This document shows positions 33,900-41,436 of a stretch of DNA of 64,000 bases, piece after piece. The stretch lies in the NCBI RefSeq assembly GCF_026723825.1, contig NZ_CP113519.1, positions 3,782,001 to 3,846,000 on the forward strand, in the 5' to 3' direction. The stretch comes from Pseudomonas sp. GOM7. Lineage in GTDB: Bacteria > Pseudomonadota > Gammaproteobacteria > Pseudomonadales > Pseudomonadaceae. Numbering within the stretch: position 1 is the stretch's first letter; the number at the start of each line of letters is the position of its first letter. The notes beneath the pieces were generated by a model. It did not search any database, was not told the DNA's origin, and saw only the letters and a list, made by a program, of their open reading frames with translations. The translations under genes and the position numbers were made by a program.

Positions 33900-34373
33900 C
33901 TAATGATTGGTGAACCACTGCACCATAAGCATGCCGGCGAAGATCAGCAGAACACCGCCGACACGGCCCAGATTGGCTTCCTTCACAGGCAGCCCCATCA
34001 GACCGAAGTGATCGATGAGCAAGGAGGTGAGCATCTGCCCCGCGATCACGCAGACGATGAAACCGGTCGCGCCAAGGCGCGGAGTCAGTATCAGCGCCGA
34101 GGTGATGTAGATGACCCCGGCGACGCCACCGAACCAGGCCCACAGAGGGAGCGCACCAGCCTGATTGAGCAATGGTGCGGGCGCCCTCATGGCCAGAATG
34201 ACCGGCAGCACGACGAGCAGGCTGACCAGCAGCGAGGCCACGGTTGCCCACAAGGGATGGCCGAGTGCCCGTCCCAGCGCAGCGTTGCTGCCGGCCTGAA
34301 AGGGCACCAGGGCTCCGGCGATCAGGGCGGCCAGGGCCAGCGCTGCGCCAGCGAGAGAAAGCGGAGAAGACAT
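33900..34373 (-). CDS. YdcZ-type (DUF606) DMT-superfamily membrane protein
   Basis: The 157-residue protein has about five hydrophobic helices (SLAGAALALAALIAGALVPFQ, VASLLVSLLVVLPVILAM, and more) and the YITSALILTPRLGA signature of the DUF606/YdcZ half-size DMT proteins. These act as dimers; substrates are unknown. It is divergent from the LysR gene at 34470 across 96 bases, so it is probably that regulator's target. GGAG lies 7 bases before the ATG. Confidence 0.82.
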   Translation of the reverse strand: MSSPLSLAGAALALAALIAGALVPFQAGSNAALGRALGHPLWATVASLLVSLLVVLPVILAMRAPAPLLNQAGALPLWAWFGGVAGVIYITSALILTPRLGATGFIVCVIAGQMLTSLLIDHFGLMGLPVKEANLGRVGGVLLIFAGMLMVQWFTNH

Positions 34374-34429
34374 GCGATCACTCCAAGTTCATGGGTTGTC
34401 CTGGGAAGAACTTTTACGTATTAATATCC

Positions 34430-34443
34430 TGAATGGAAATTCA
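34430..34443. promoter_or_regulatory. Candidate LysR operator between ydcZ-like gene and LysR gene
   Basis: TGAAT-GGAA-ATTCA is a perfect inverted repeat in the AT-rich 96-base divergent region. Its position fits an autoregulatory site; binding is inferred. Confidence 0.4.
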
Positions 34444-34469
34444 TATTTCTTTTAATGGATATTCTTCAA

Positions 34470-35378
34470 ATGAATAAACTTAGGCGCATCGATCTCAACC
34501 TTCTGGTCACCCTGCACGCCTTGTTGCTGGAGAAACACATCTCACGGGCGGCCTTGCGCCTGCACAAGAGCCAGCCGGCGGTCAGTCACTCACTGGCCCA
34601 TCTGCGCAAATTGTTCGATGACCCCCTGTTGGTTCGACGCTCAGGCAAGCTCGAGCTGACCACGCGGGCGAGCGAGTTGATGCAGCCGCTGACCGACTCC
34701 CTGGATCAACTGGGCGCCCTGCTCGATCCGCCACAGTTCGATCCCACCCGCGCGCAACGGGCATTTCGCCTGGCCATGTCGGATTACGGCGCACGCGTGC
34801 TGCTACCAGGCCTGACCCGCGCGCTACGCGCCATCGCCCCAGGCATCGACCTCGTCGTCAACCAGGCCAGCCGGGAGTCGATGCTGGCCGATGTGATCGA
34901 TGGCGAAACGGATATGGCGCTCGGTGTATTTCCGGGGCAGAACTCGGGCAAGCTGCGCATGCGTACGCTGTTCGTCGAGCGCTTCGCCTGCCTGGCCGAC
35001 TCGTCGACCCTGCCAGAAAGCGGCGTACTCGATCGCGAAGCCTGGCTGGCACGTCCGCACGTCCTGGTCGCCATGCGCTCGGGCGGTGACAACGAAATCG
35101 ACCGCGCCCTGGCACGGGAAGGTTTGCACAGGCGCATCGCGATGATCCTGCCGCACTGGGGCGTGGCCAACGAGCTGATCGCCGGCACCGACCTGATTCT
35201 CACCGTGGCCCGGCGCAGCCTAGAGTCGGTTGAAGTGGATCCGCGACTGCGGGTGTTCGAGCCACCGCTGGCGATCGAGCCTTTCGACTTCGACCTGATC
35301 TGGCATCAACGTCGCGAAGGCGATCCCGCCCATTCGTGGTTGCGACAAATGATCATGCGCGTGGCGAATGATGGCTGA
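34470..35378 (+). CDS. LysR-family regulator (possible ToxR-type activator of the tox operon)
   Basis: The 302-residue protein starts MNKLRRIDLNLLVTLHALL. It has a winged helix (about 5-64, HISRAALRLHKSQPAVSHSLAHL) and an effector domain like the NodD/NahR-type subgroup. ATG 34470 is preferred to 34455 because it gives the family start and a GGA lies upstream. It is divergent from the YdcZ-type gene and is the nearest regulator upstream of toxA (430 bases). In Burkholderia glumae a LysR protein, ToxR, activates the tox operons with toxoflavin as co-inducer. Assignment to that role here rests on location only. Confidence 0.88.
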   Translation: MNKLRRIDLNLLVTLHALLLEKHISRAALRLHKSQPAVSHSLAHLRKLFDDPLLVRRSGKLELTTRASELMQPLTDSLDQLGALLDPPQFDPTRAQRAFRLAMSDYGARVLLPGLTRALRAIAPGIDLVVNQASRESMLADVIDGETDMALGVFPGQNSGKLRMRTLFVERFACLADSSTLPESGVLDREAWLARPHVLVAMRSGGDNEIDRALAREGLHRRIAMILPHWGVANELIAGTDLILTVARRSLESVEVDPRLRVFEPPLAIEPFDFDLIWHQRREGDPAHSWLRQMIMRVANDG

Positions 35379-35808
35379 GTTGGGTATGGATATCGATTAA
35401 ATAAAACCTTCATTTCCCATAAGCGCCGATCCTCGCTTTTTTGCCCAGGGCGGCCATCCATTACTGTTCTTTTATCGCAGTTCAGTGCTGCGCCCCACCC
35501 CGCGCTGCATATCGCGCGCTTTTATAAAGCAGCGCAACAGTCGATTAACTTGCGCATTACAAACGACGCTTGATTCGCCGCAAGAATATTCATGATGCAG
35601 CAAAAGAATTGGAACCCCCCAAAGAACTCCCCTATATCTATTCGCGTCGCGAATGATTTCGCTTCAATTAACTGCCTGCCAGAGATGTGAACTGACAATT
35701 ACTTTGCCATTACACCCTGGCGCACCCTTACCTTGAATGTTTGCGCCCTGCTCTGTCAGTGCAAAACAAAGGCCCACTATTTCAATGCCATGACAAGAGA
35801 TACTTGAG
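35379..35808. other. AT-rich control region upstream of toxA
   Basis: These 430 bases are visibly poorer in G+C than the neighbourhood and contain no gene. They hold a perfect palindrome at 35640-35654. The toxA start has only a weak site (GAGATACTTGAG). No terminator-like hairpin follows the LysR gene. A clear -35/-10 pair could not be picked with confidence. Confidence 0.6.
35640..35654. promoter_or_regulatory. Perfect T-N11-A palindrome, candidate tox operator
   Basis: ATTCGCGTCGCGAAT is a perfect 15-base inverted repeat with a T-N11-A core (35641-35653). This is the LysR recognition format. It lies 154 bases upstream of the toxA start codon in the AT-rich leader region. Confidence 0.55.
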
Positions 35809-36546
35809 ATGAAAAAGAAATCGACCTACGACTCGATCGGCGGACTCTTCGAGAACTTTACCGACACCGCTGCGCAACGTGCGGTTGAAGTACGCACGCT
35901 GATGCACATGGCAGGCGACGTGAAAGGCCAGAGTGTTCTGGATCTGGCCTGCGGCTATGGTTTCTTCGGCCGTGAACTGCTCAGGAAAGGCGCGAGCCGC
36001 GTGGTCGGCGTGGACATTTCGGAAAAGATGATCGACCTGGCTCGAGAAGAGTCGCGCAAGAACGGCGACACCATCGAGTTTCATGTACGTAACGTCTGCA
36101 ACATGGAGTCGTTTGGCAAGTTCGACATGGTGATGGCGGCCTGGTTGTTCAATTACGCCGAATCTCTGGATGACATGAAAAAGATGTTCAAGGCCGTGGC
36201 CAACAACCTGAAACCTTCAGGGCGTCTGGTCGCCTATACGGTCGAACCGGACTTCCAACTGGCCAAGGGAAACTTCACCAATTACGGAGTCAATGTACTG
36301 ACCGAAGAGCCGTGGGCGGAAGGTTTCCGTCATCAGGCCGAGTTCGTCACCACCCCACCCAGCCCCTTCACCTTCTTCCGCTGGAGCCGCGAAGACTATG
36401 AAGCGGCCATGGCCGACGCCGGACTTCGCGAAGTGCATTGGCAAAAGCCCATGCTCCTGGACAGCGATATCAAACGTTATACCCCGGGCTTCTGGGACAT
36501 CTTCCAGGAAAACTGCCTACAGACCGGCTTGACCTGCCGGCTTTAA
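35809..36546 (+). CDS. toxA: SAM-dependent methyltransferase, toxoflavin biosynthesis ToxA
   Basis: The 245-residue class I methyltransferase has the SAM-binding motif VLDLACGYGFFGREL (about 44-58), GVDISEKMIDLAREESRK and the post-motif VMAAWLFNYA. It resembles B. glumae ToxA along its whole length (YDSIGGLFENFTDTAAQRA start; GFWDIFQENCLQTGL end). ToxA puts both N-methyl groups on 1,6-didemethyltoxoflavin to give toxoflavin. It is first in a five-gene same-strand run, with toxD 43 bases downstream. Confidence 0.9.
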   Translation: MKKKSTYDSIGGLFENFTDTAAQRAVEVRTLMHMAGDVKGQSVLDLACGYGFFGRELLRKGASRVVGVDISEKMIDLAREESRKNGDTIEFHVRNVCNMESFGKFDMVMAAWLFNYAESLDDMKKMFKAVANNLKPSGRLVAYTVEPDFQLAKGNFTNYGVNVLTEEPWAEGFRHQAEFVTTPPSPFTFFRWSREDYEAAMADAGLREVHWQKPMLLDSDIKRYTPGFWDIFQENCLQTGLTCRL

Positions 36547-36589
36547 GCCATAGTCGTTGCCTGATATTCATTTAATAGAGAGCGATAAG

Positions 36590-37597
36590 ATGGCAATGGA
36601 AAAGCATTTCCACTCACCTCCTTTCCTGGCGAAGGCGTCACCGGAATTGAGCGACCGGGCCTTGCTGGGACTTCCCGAGTCCTACACCGCCACGCGTGAA
36701 CTGCATCTGCCAGAAGATCAATTGCGGGCCCTGGCCCAGCTCGACAGGCTGCGCCTGGTGGCACTGCTGGAAAGCCGAGACGAGCCACTGGCTCAGCGCT
36801 ATCACGCCGGACGTCTACTCGCCCTATACGGCGACCCGCGCCTGGATCCCCTCACCCCACAGATGCTCGATGTGCCGGGCGGTGAGGTATGCATAGGCCT
36901 GGACACGGCCGAGCTGGATACGGTCATGGATAGATTGGCAGACCTCAATCTCGACCGCCAATGGATCGTCAAGGAGACGCCACGCCACCGCGTGCGGCTC
37001 GAACCCTACCGGATCGCCCGTTATCCGGTGACCAACCTGGAGTACCGAACCTTTCTGCAGGAAAGCGGCGAACAGCGCCTGCCGGACAACTGGTTCCTAG
37101 GGCGCTATCCAGCCGAGCAGGCCAATCACCCGGTCAGCGGCCTACGCGCGGAAGACGCCGATTGCTATGCCGCCTGGCTGGCAGAGACGACCGGCCGGCG
37201 TTTTCGTCTGCCCAGCGAAGCCGAGTGGGAGTATGCCGCCGCCGGCCCGCAGAACCTCGAATACCCCTGGGGACAGCAGTTCCTGGCAGACCATGCCAAT
37301 ACCGCCGAGGCCGGCCTGTTGCAGACCACGCCCGTGGGCCTGTTCGCCTGCGGCGCCTCCCCCTTCGGCTGCCTGGACATGGCCGGCAATGTCGAGGAGT
37401 ACGTCGCCGACGATTACCGCCCATATCCGGGAGGGGAGCAGGTGAACGACGACCTGATCGCCGCCGTAGGGAACCATCGGGTCGCCCGCGGCGGGAGCTT
37501 TTCCCGTTTCCGTGATCTGGCGCGCGCCACACGGCGCCACGGAAAGTTTCCCAGACCCATCTACGTGATGGGCTTTCGCCTGGCCGAGAGCCTCTGA
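36590..37597 (+). CDS. toxD: SUMF1/FGE-fold protein, toxoflavin biosynthesis ToxD-like
   Basis: The 335-residue protein has a helical N-terminus (about 1-95). A formylglycine-generating-enzyme fold follows (about 100-335), with MLDVPGGEVCIG, IARYPVTNLEYRTF, RLPSEAEWEYAA, DMAGNVEEYVAD and RVARGGSFSRFRDLARATRR. The region where true FGEs carry the copper-binding cysteines has Ser/Arg/Phe instead, so it is unlikely to be a classical FGE. In tox clusters this protein is essential but its exact step is not settled. ATG 36590 follows GAGAG by 8 bases; 36557 has no site. It is second in the operon here. Confidence 0.8.
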   Translation: MAMEKHFHSPPFLAKASPELSDRALLGLPESYTATRELHLPEDQLRALAQLDRLRLVALLESRDEPLAQRYHAGRLLALYGDPRLDPLTPQMLDVPGGEVCIGLDTAELDTVMDRLADLNLDRQWIVKETPRHRVRLEPYRIARYPVTNLEYRTFLQESGEQRLPDNWFLGRYPAEQANHPVSGLRAEDADCYAAWLAETTGRRFRLPSEAEWEYAAAGPQNLEYPWGQQFLADHANTAEAGLLQTTPVGLFACGASPFGCLDMAGNVEEYVADDYRPYPGGEQVNDDLIAAVGNHRVARGGSFSRFRDLARATRRHGKFPRPIYVMGFRLAESL

Positions 37598-37643
37598 GCC
37601 TGGCAGCCAGCACATCCGCTACCTGTTTCCAGAGAGATTCGCT

Positions 37644-38249
37644 ATGTGTGCATACCGTATAAGAAATTGCGTCGAAATCCCGATCCTGCCCAATGGCCAT
37701 GTAGGAAAGTTCTTTTCCTTCGATGGGCTTGAATCCCCCGAAGAACATGTCGCCATCGTCATGGGTTCCCTGGAGCAGGAGTCACCTCTGGTCAGAGTGC
37801 ACTCCGAATGCCTGACGGGCGATATTTTTGGCTCCCATCGCTGCGACTGCGGCGCCCAGTTGAACGAAGCCCTGGAGCGCATGAGCGAAGAAGGCGGCGT
37901 GCTGCTCTATCTACGCCAGGAAGGCCGGGGCATCGGGCTGTACGCCAAGCTGGCCGCCTACCGCCTACAGGACGGCGGGCTGGATACCTTCGAGGCCAAT
38001 CGCCAACTGAGCTTCCCCGATGACGGCCGCGACTTCACCGTCGCGGCGCAGATGCTCGCGGCGCTGGGTGTCAAACGCTGCCGCCTGATGACCAACAACC
38101 CGGAAAAGGTCAAGGCGCTGCACGCCTTCGGCCTGCAGGTCGACGAGGTGATTCCCACGGGCATCTTCGTGACCGCGCACAACCGTAACTACCTGCTGGC
38201 CAAAGCCCAGAAGAAGAATCACGCCATCAAGCTCGATCTGCCGGTTTGA
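37644..38249 (+). CDS. toxB: GTP cyclohydrolase II, toxoflavin biosynthesis ToxB-like
   Basis: The 201-residue enzyme opens GTP to 2,5-diamino-6-ribosylamino-pyrimidinone phosphate, the first step shared by riboflavin and toxoflavin. The zinc cysteines are in SECLTGDIFGSHRCDCG and the catalytic loop is RQEGRGIGLYAKL. TNNPEKVKAL binds substrate. The N-terminus (CAYRIRNCVEIPILPNGHVG) differs from housekeeping RibA. Linkage to toxA, C, D and E makes it the dedicated copy. A GAGAG lies 8 bases before the ATG; the gene is 46 bases after toxD and 18 before toxC. Confidence 0.88.
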   Translation: MCAYRIRNCVEIPILPNGHVGKFFSFDGLESPEEHVAIVMGSLEQESPLVRVHSECLTGDIFGSHRCDCGAQLNEALERMSEEGGVLLYLRQEGRGIGLYAKLAAYRLQDGGLDTFEANRQLSFPDDGRDFTVAAQMLAALGVKRCRLMTNNPEKVKALHAFGLQVDEVIPTGIFVTAHNRNYLLAKAQKKNHAIKLDLPV

Positions 38250-38267
38250 CATACAAGGAGTTCTGCG

Positions 38268-39956
38268 ATGAAACATTTTGCCCCCATCAGCGGCATCGCC
38301 AGTTTTCAGGAGCGCTACATCGCCACTGCTGGTTATGACAACCAGGTCATCCTGTGGGATGCCCAGACCAAGCAAGCCATCCACCGGGTCTTCCACGACC
38401 ACCTCGCCAACCAGTGCGCCTTCAGCCCGGACGGCAAACTGCTGGTCAGCGCCAGCAGCGACTACAGTGCCCGCATCTGGGAAGTCCCGAGCATGCGCTT
38501 GAAAGCGGCGCTCATCGGCCATGAGGACGATGTCGAAATGGCTGTCTTCAACCCAGCCGGCGATACCGTCTCCACCTGCTCACGGGATCACACGATCCGT
38601 CTGTTCGATGTCGCCAGCGGCCAATGCCGTCATGTGCTGCGCGGCCACCAGGCCGATGTCATTTCGGTGAGCTGGGCAGCCGACGGCGCCAGCCTGGTTT
38701 CCAGCAGCGACGACGGCACCATTCGCCGCTGGGACGTCCAGCGCGGTGTCCAGATCGAGAGCATCGATCTGGGCGGAGTGGAAACCGATACCATCGCCCT
38801 GGCCAGCGACGGCACCATCTTCGCGGGTGACGATGAAGGACGCCTGACCATCATCGACAAGAGTGGCCAGCGTCGCCACCAGGCCCATGCCGCCGGGGTC
38901 AAGCGAGTCGTCTGGGACGACCGCAAGCGCTGGTTGATCAGCCTCAGCTACGATCGCTCGGTGGTGCTCTGGCATGCCCTCGGCAACGGTGAGCTAAGAA
39001 AGCTTGCCGAGAGCTCCCTGCCCAACATCATCTGGCCGCGTAGCTGCGCCTTCCTGGGCGAGCAGCGCATCGCCTTCGTCACCTTCGGTTCGTCCTACGG
39101 GGTATGGAACCATGTCAGCAACGAGTGGGAACTCGACGGTATCGAGCAGGCCATCAGCCTGAACGCCGTCGCCGTGCATCAAGGCAATACTTACGCCATC
39201 GGCGATGCCGGCCTGCTGCTGGTGAACGGCAAGCCAAGCACCCTGATCGGCAGCCTGTGCAATTTCCTCCTGCCCTTTGGCGACACCATTCTGACCGGTG
39301 GCCAGATGGGCCAGGTGTTCGATGCGGTGAGCGGCAAGATGATCTACCAGCACCGCTCGCCACTCAATTGCGGCACCGCCTTCATGCGCGCCGGTAAACC
39401 GCACGCGGCAATCGGTACCTATACCGGCGAGGCCCTGGTGTTTGCCTTCGATGACAAGGGCGAAGTGGCCTATCAGGGCGAGATCCTGATGCACGACAAC
39501 GCGATCAAAGGCATATCCGCCGACGAGGAATACCTTTTCAGCGTTTGCGCCAATACGGCCGCCGCCTTCCATCGGATTTCCGACTTCACCGAGCATGCCT
39601 ACAACGAGCTTGCCCATGAACGCATCTCCAATGCCTGCACCACCATCGAGGGTGGCTTCGCCAGCGTTGGACGGGATCTCAAGCTGCGTCTCTGGCGTGC
39701 CGGCAAGAGCGAGGTGTTCAAGACCCCGCACCTGCACTCGGTCAAATGCATCGCCGCTTCACCGGACCGCAAGCTGATCGCCACCGGCAGCTATGGTGGC
39801 ACGGTGGCATTGTTCGACCTGGAAACGCAGCGCTGGATCACCCAGCGCAAACCCACCACCAGTGGCATCTCCTGCATCACCTACTCGCCGGAGACGGAAA
39901 CCTTCATCGCCAGCTCCTACGACGGGCATCTGTACCCCATCGAGGCTCGGCCCTGA
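38268..39956 (+). CDS. toxC: WD40-repeat protein, toxoflavin biosynthesis ToxC-like
   Basis: The 562-residue protein is built of WD40 blades from its N-terminus (YDNQVILWDAQT, SDYSARIWEVPS, RDHTIRLFDVAS, SDDGTIRRWDV). Degenerate blades follow, with clear ones again at the C-terminus (RDLKLRLWRAGK, YGGTVALFDLE). There is no signal peptide, so it is cytosolic. In tox clusters it is thought to act as a scaffold or as an enzyme of unknown reaction. AAGGAG lies 7 bases before the ATG. Two hairpins separate it from toxE. Confidence 0.82.
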   Translation: MKHFAPISGIASFQERYIATAGYDNQVILWDAQTKQAIHRVFHDHLANQCAFSPDGKLLVSASSDYSARIWEVPSMRLKAALIGHEDDVEMAVFNPAGDTVSTCSRDHTIRLFDVASGQCRHVLRGHQADVISVSWAADGASLVSSSDDGTIRRWDVQRGVQIESIDLGGVETDTIALASDGTIFAGDDEGRLTIIDKSGQRRHQAHAAGVKRVVWDDRKRWLISLSYDRSVVLWHALGNGELRKLAESSLPNIIWPRSCAFLGEQRIAFVTFGSSYGVWNHVSNEWELDGIEQAISLNAVAVHQGNTYAIGDAGLLLVNGKPSTLIGSLCNFLLPFGDTILTGGQMGQVFDAVSGKMIYQHRSPLNCGTAFMRAGKPHAAIGTYTGEALVFAFDDKGEVAYQGEILMHDNAIKGISADEEYLFSVCANTAAAFHRISDFTEHAYNELAHERISNACTTIEGGFASVGRDLKLRLWRAGKSEVFKTPHLHSVKCIAASPDRKLIATGSYGGTVALFDLETQRWITQRKPTTSGISCITYSPETETFIASSYDGHLYPIEARP

Positions 39957-39966
39957 AATGCCACCA

Positions 39967-40027
39967 GCCTGCGGGGCGGCTTCGCCTCGCAGGCAGCAAA
40001 GGTCCTGCGCTGGCCTGCCAGCGCAGG
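39967..40027 (+). promoter_or_regulatory. Two tandem GC-rich hairpins between toxC and toxE
   Basis: Hairpin 1 (39967-39994) pairs GCCTGCG with CGCAGGC and GGCG with CGCC around GCTT. Hairpin 2 (40004-40027) is a perfect 10-bp stem, CCTGCGCTGG / CCAGCGCAGG, around CCTG. It ends 14 bases before the toxE start. No T run follows, so they may stabilise or tune the mRNA rather than end it. Confidence 0.55.
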
Positions 40028-40041
40028 CATGGATCATTGCA

Positions 40042-41208
40042 ATGAATTTCACTGAAACGGATAGACGCTGCATGTCCCGCGCGCTGGAGCTGGCCAGCCG
40101 GGGACGTTACAGCACGCACCCCAACCCTCGAGTGGGCTGCGTCCTGGTGCACGAGGGGCGAATCGTCGGCGAAGGCTGGCACCAACGGGCAGGTGGCCCC
40201 CATGCGGAAGTCTTCGCCCTGCAACAGGCCGGCGCCGCTGCACAAGGCGCTACCGCTTACGTAACGCTCGAGCCATGCGCCCATCATGGGCGTACCCCAC
40301 CCTGCTGCCTGGCCCTGATCGAGGCCGGTATCCGACGCGTCGTGGTGGCTTGCCAGGACCCCTTCCATAAGGTCGATGGCAATGGCCTGCGACTGCTGCG
40401 CGAGGCGGGTATCGAGGTGGACGTGGGTTTGCTGCGCGAAGAGGCGGAAGAGCTCAACCTGGGCTTTCTCTCCAACGCTCGGCGCGGTCGGCCCTGGGTG
40501 CGCCTGAAATATGGCATGAGCCTGGATGGACGTACCGCCCTGGCCGATGGTGAATCCAAATGGATCACCAGCGAGGCCTCCCGACATGACGTGCAGCTAT
40601 GGCGACAAGCCAGCTCGGCCATTCTGACCAGCAGCGCAACCGTACTGGCGGACGACCCGCAACTGACCGTGCGCATCCCTTTCGATCATCCGGTACCGCC
40701 GGTGAAACGAATCGTGCTGGATCGCTGGTCGCGCGTCCCGGTGCAGGCCAGGGTCTTCGACACCCAGGCCCCGACCCTCGTCGCCCATCGTTACGACAAC
40801 CCTCCCGCCACGGATCTGGCTGATCACGTCGAGCGCTTGCCGCTGCTGGCCAGGGATGACGAGAAGATGCTCTGGGAGTTGATGGAGGCGCTTGGCAACC
40901 GCTCCATCCACGACCTGTTCATCGAAGCGGGAGCTCGCCTGGGCGGAGCGCTGATCAGGGCCGGCCTGGTCGACGAGCTGCTGCTCTATGTAGCGCCACG
41001 CTTGCTGGGAGCCAATGCCAGGCCCTTGGTCGAAGGCCTGTCGCCAGATTCCCTCGCACTGGCCCCGGGCTTCGAGCTGTACGAATGCACGCAGCTCGGC
41101 GAGGACGTGAGGTTGCGTTTGCGTGCCAAGGCGCAGGGCATCGAACAGCACAGAGTACAGGCCTGGGTAGCCGCCGATGAAATCGGCTCGCTCAGGCAGG
41201 CAAGATGA
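40042..41208 (+). CDS. toxE: RibD-like deaminase/reductase, toxoflavin biosynthesis ToxE-like
   Basis: The 388-residue bifunctional protein has an N-terminal cytidine-deaminase-fold domain (about 1-145) with HAE (GGPHAEVFALQQA) and PCAHHGRTPPC zinc ligands. The C-terminal RibD reductase domain (about 150-365) has RLKYGMSLDGRTALADGESKWI and FIEAGARLGGALI. A basic tail ends the protein. It should convert the ToxB product onward to the amino-pyrimidine used for toxoflavin. It is the last gene of the operon. The downstream hairpin at 41229-41253 points the other way and belongs to tRNA-Lys. The ribosome binding site is weak (GGAT). Confidence 0.86.
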   Translation: MNFTETDRRCMSRALELASRGRYSTHPNPRVGCVLVHEGRIVGEGWHQRAGGPHAEVFALQQAGAAAQGATAYVTLEPCAHHGRTPPCCLALIEAGIRRVVVACQDPFHKVDGNGLRLLREAGIEVDVGLLREEAEELNLGFLSNARRGRPWVRLKYGMSLDGRTALADGESKWITSEASRHDVQLWRQASSAILTSSATVLADDPQLTVRIPFDHPVPPVKRIVLDRWSRVPVQARVFDTQAPTLVAHRYDNPPATDLADHVERLPLLARDDEKMLWELMEALGNRSIHDLFIEAGARLGGALIRAGLVDELLLYVAPRLLGANARPLVEGLSPDSLALAPGFELYECTQLGEDVRLRLRAKAQGIEQHRVQAWVAADEIGSLRQAR

Positions 41209-41228
41209 TTGGGAGGCGCAGAAACAAA

Positions 41229-41253
41229 AAAGTCCGCCTGCAAGGGCGGACTT
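41229..41253 (-). terminator. Rho-independent terminator of tRNA-Lys
   Basis: On the minus strand, AAGTCCGCC pairs with GGCGGACTT and is followed by TTTTTTGTTTC. It lies 50 bases past the tRNA-Lys 3' end. Read on the plus strand it lacks a good T run, so toxE has no obvious terminator of its own beyond this stem. Confidence 0.85.
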
Positions 41254-41302
41254 CTCTGTGCTGGGACTAGCCAGTGAAAAGACTGGAAATCCCTGAAAAG
41301 GA

Positions 41303-41378
41303 TGGTGGGTCGTGTAGGATTCGAACCTACGACCAATTGGTTAAAAGCCAACTGCTCTACCAACTGAGCTAACGACCC
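41303..41378 (-). tRNA. tRNA-Lys (TTT)
   Basis: On the minus strand the 76-nt gene begins GGGTCGT, pairs with ACGACCC, and ends with discriminator A and an encoded CCA. The anticodon TTT lies in CTTTTAA. It neighbours queC, as in P. aeruginosa, where this tRNA-Lys is a known integration site for genomic islands. Its 3' end faces the tox cluster. Confidence 0.97.
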
Positions 41379-41390
41379 AAGGCGAGGCGC

Positions 41391-41418
41391 ATGATACTGA
41401 TTTAATTAAGGAAATCAA
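41391..41418 (-). promoter_or_regulatory. Sigma-70 promoter of tRNA-Lys
   Basis: On the minus strand, TTGATT (41418-41413) and TATCAT (41396-41391) are 16 bases apart. The discriminator is GC-rich (GCGCCTCGCC), typical of stable-RNA promoters. Confidence 0.7.
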
Positions 41419-41436
41419 CACTTCGCGAAAACTTTT

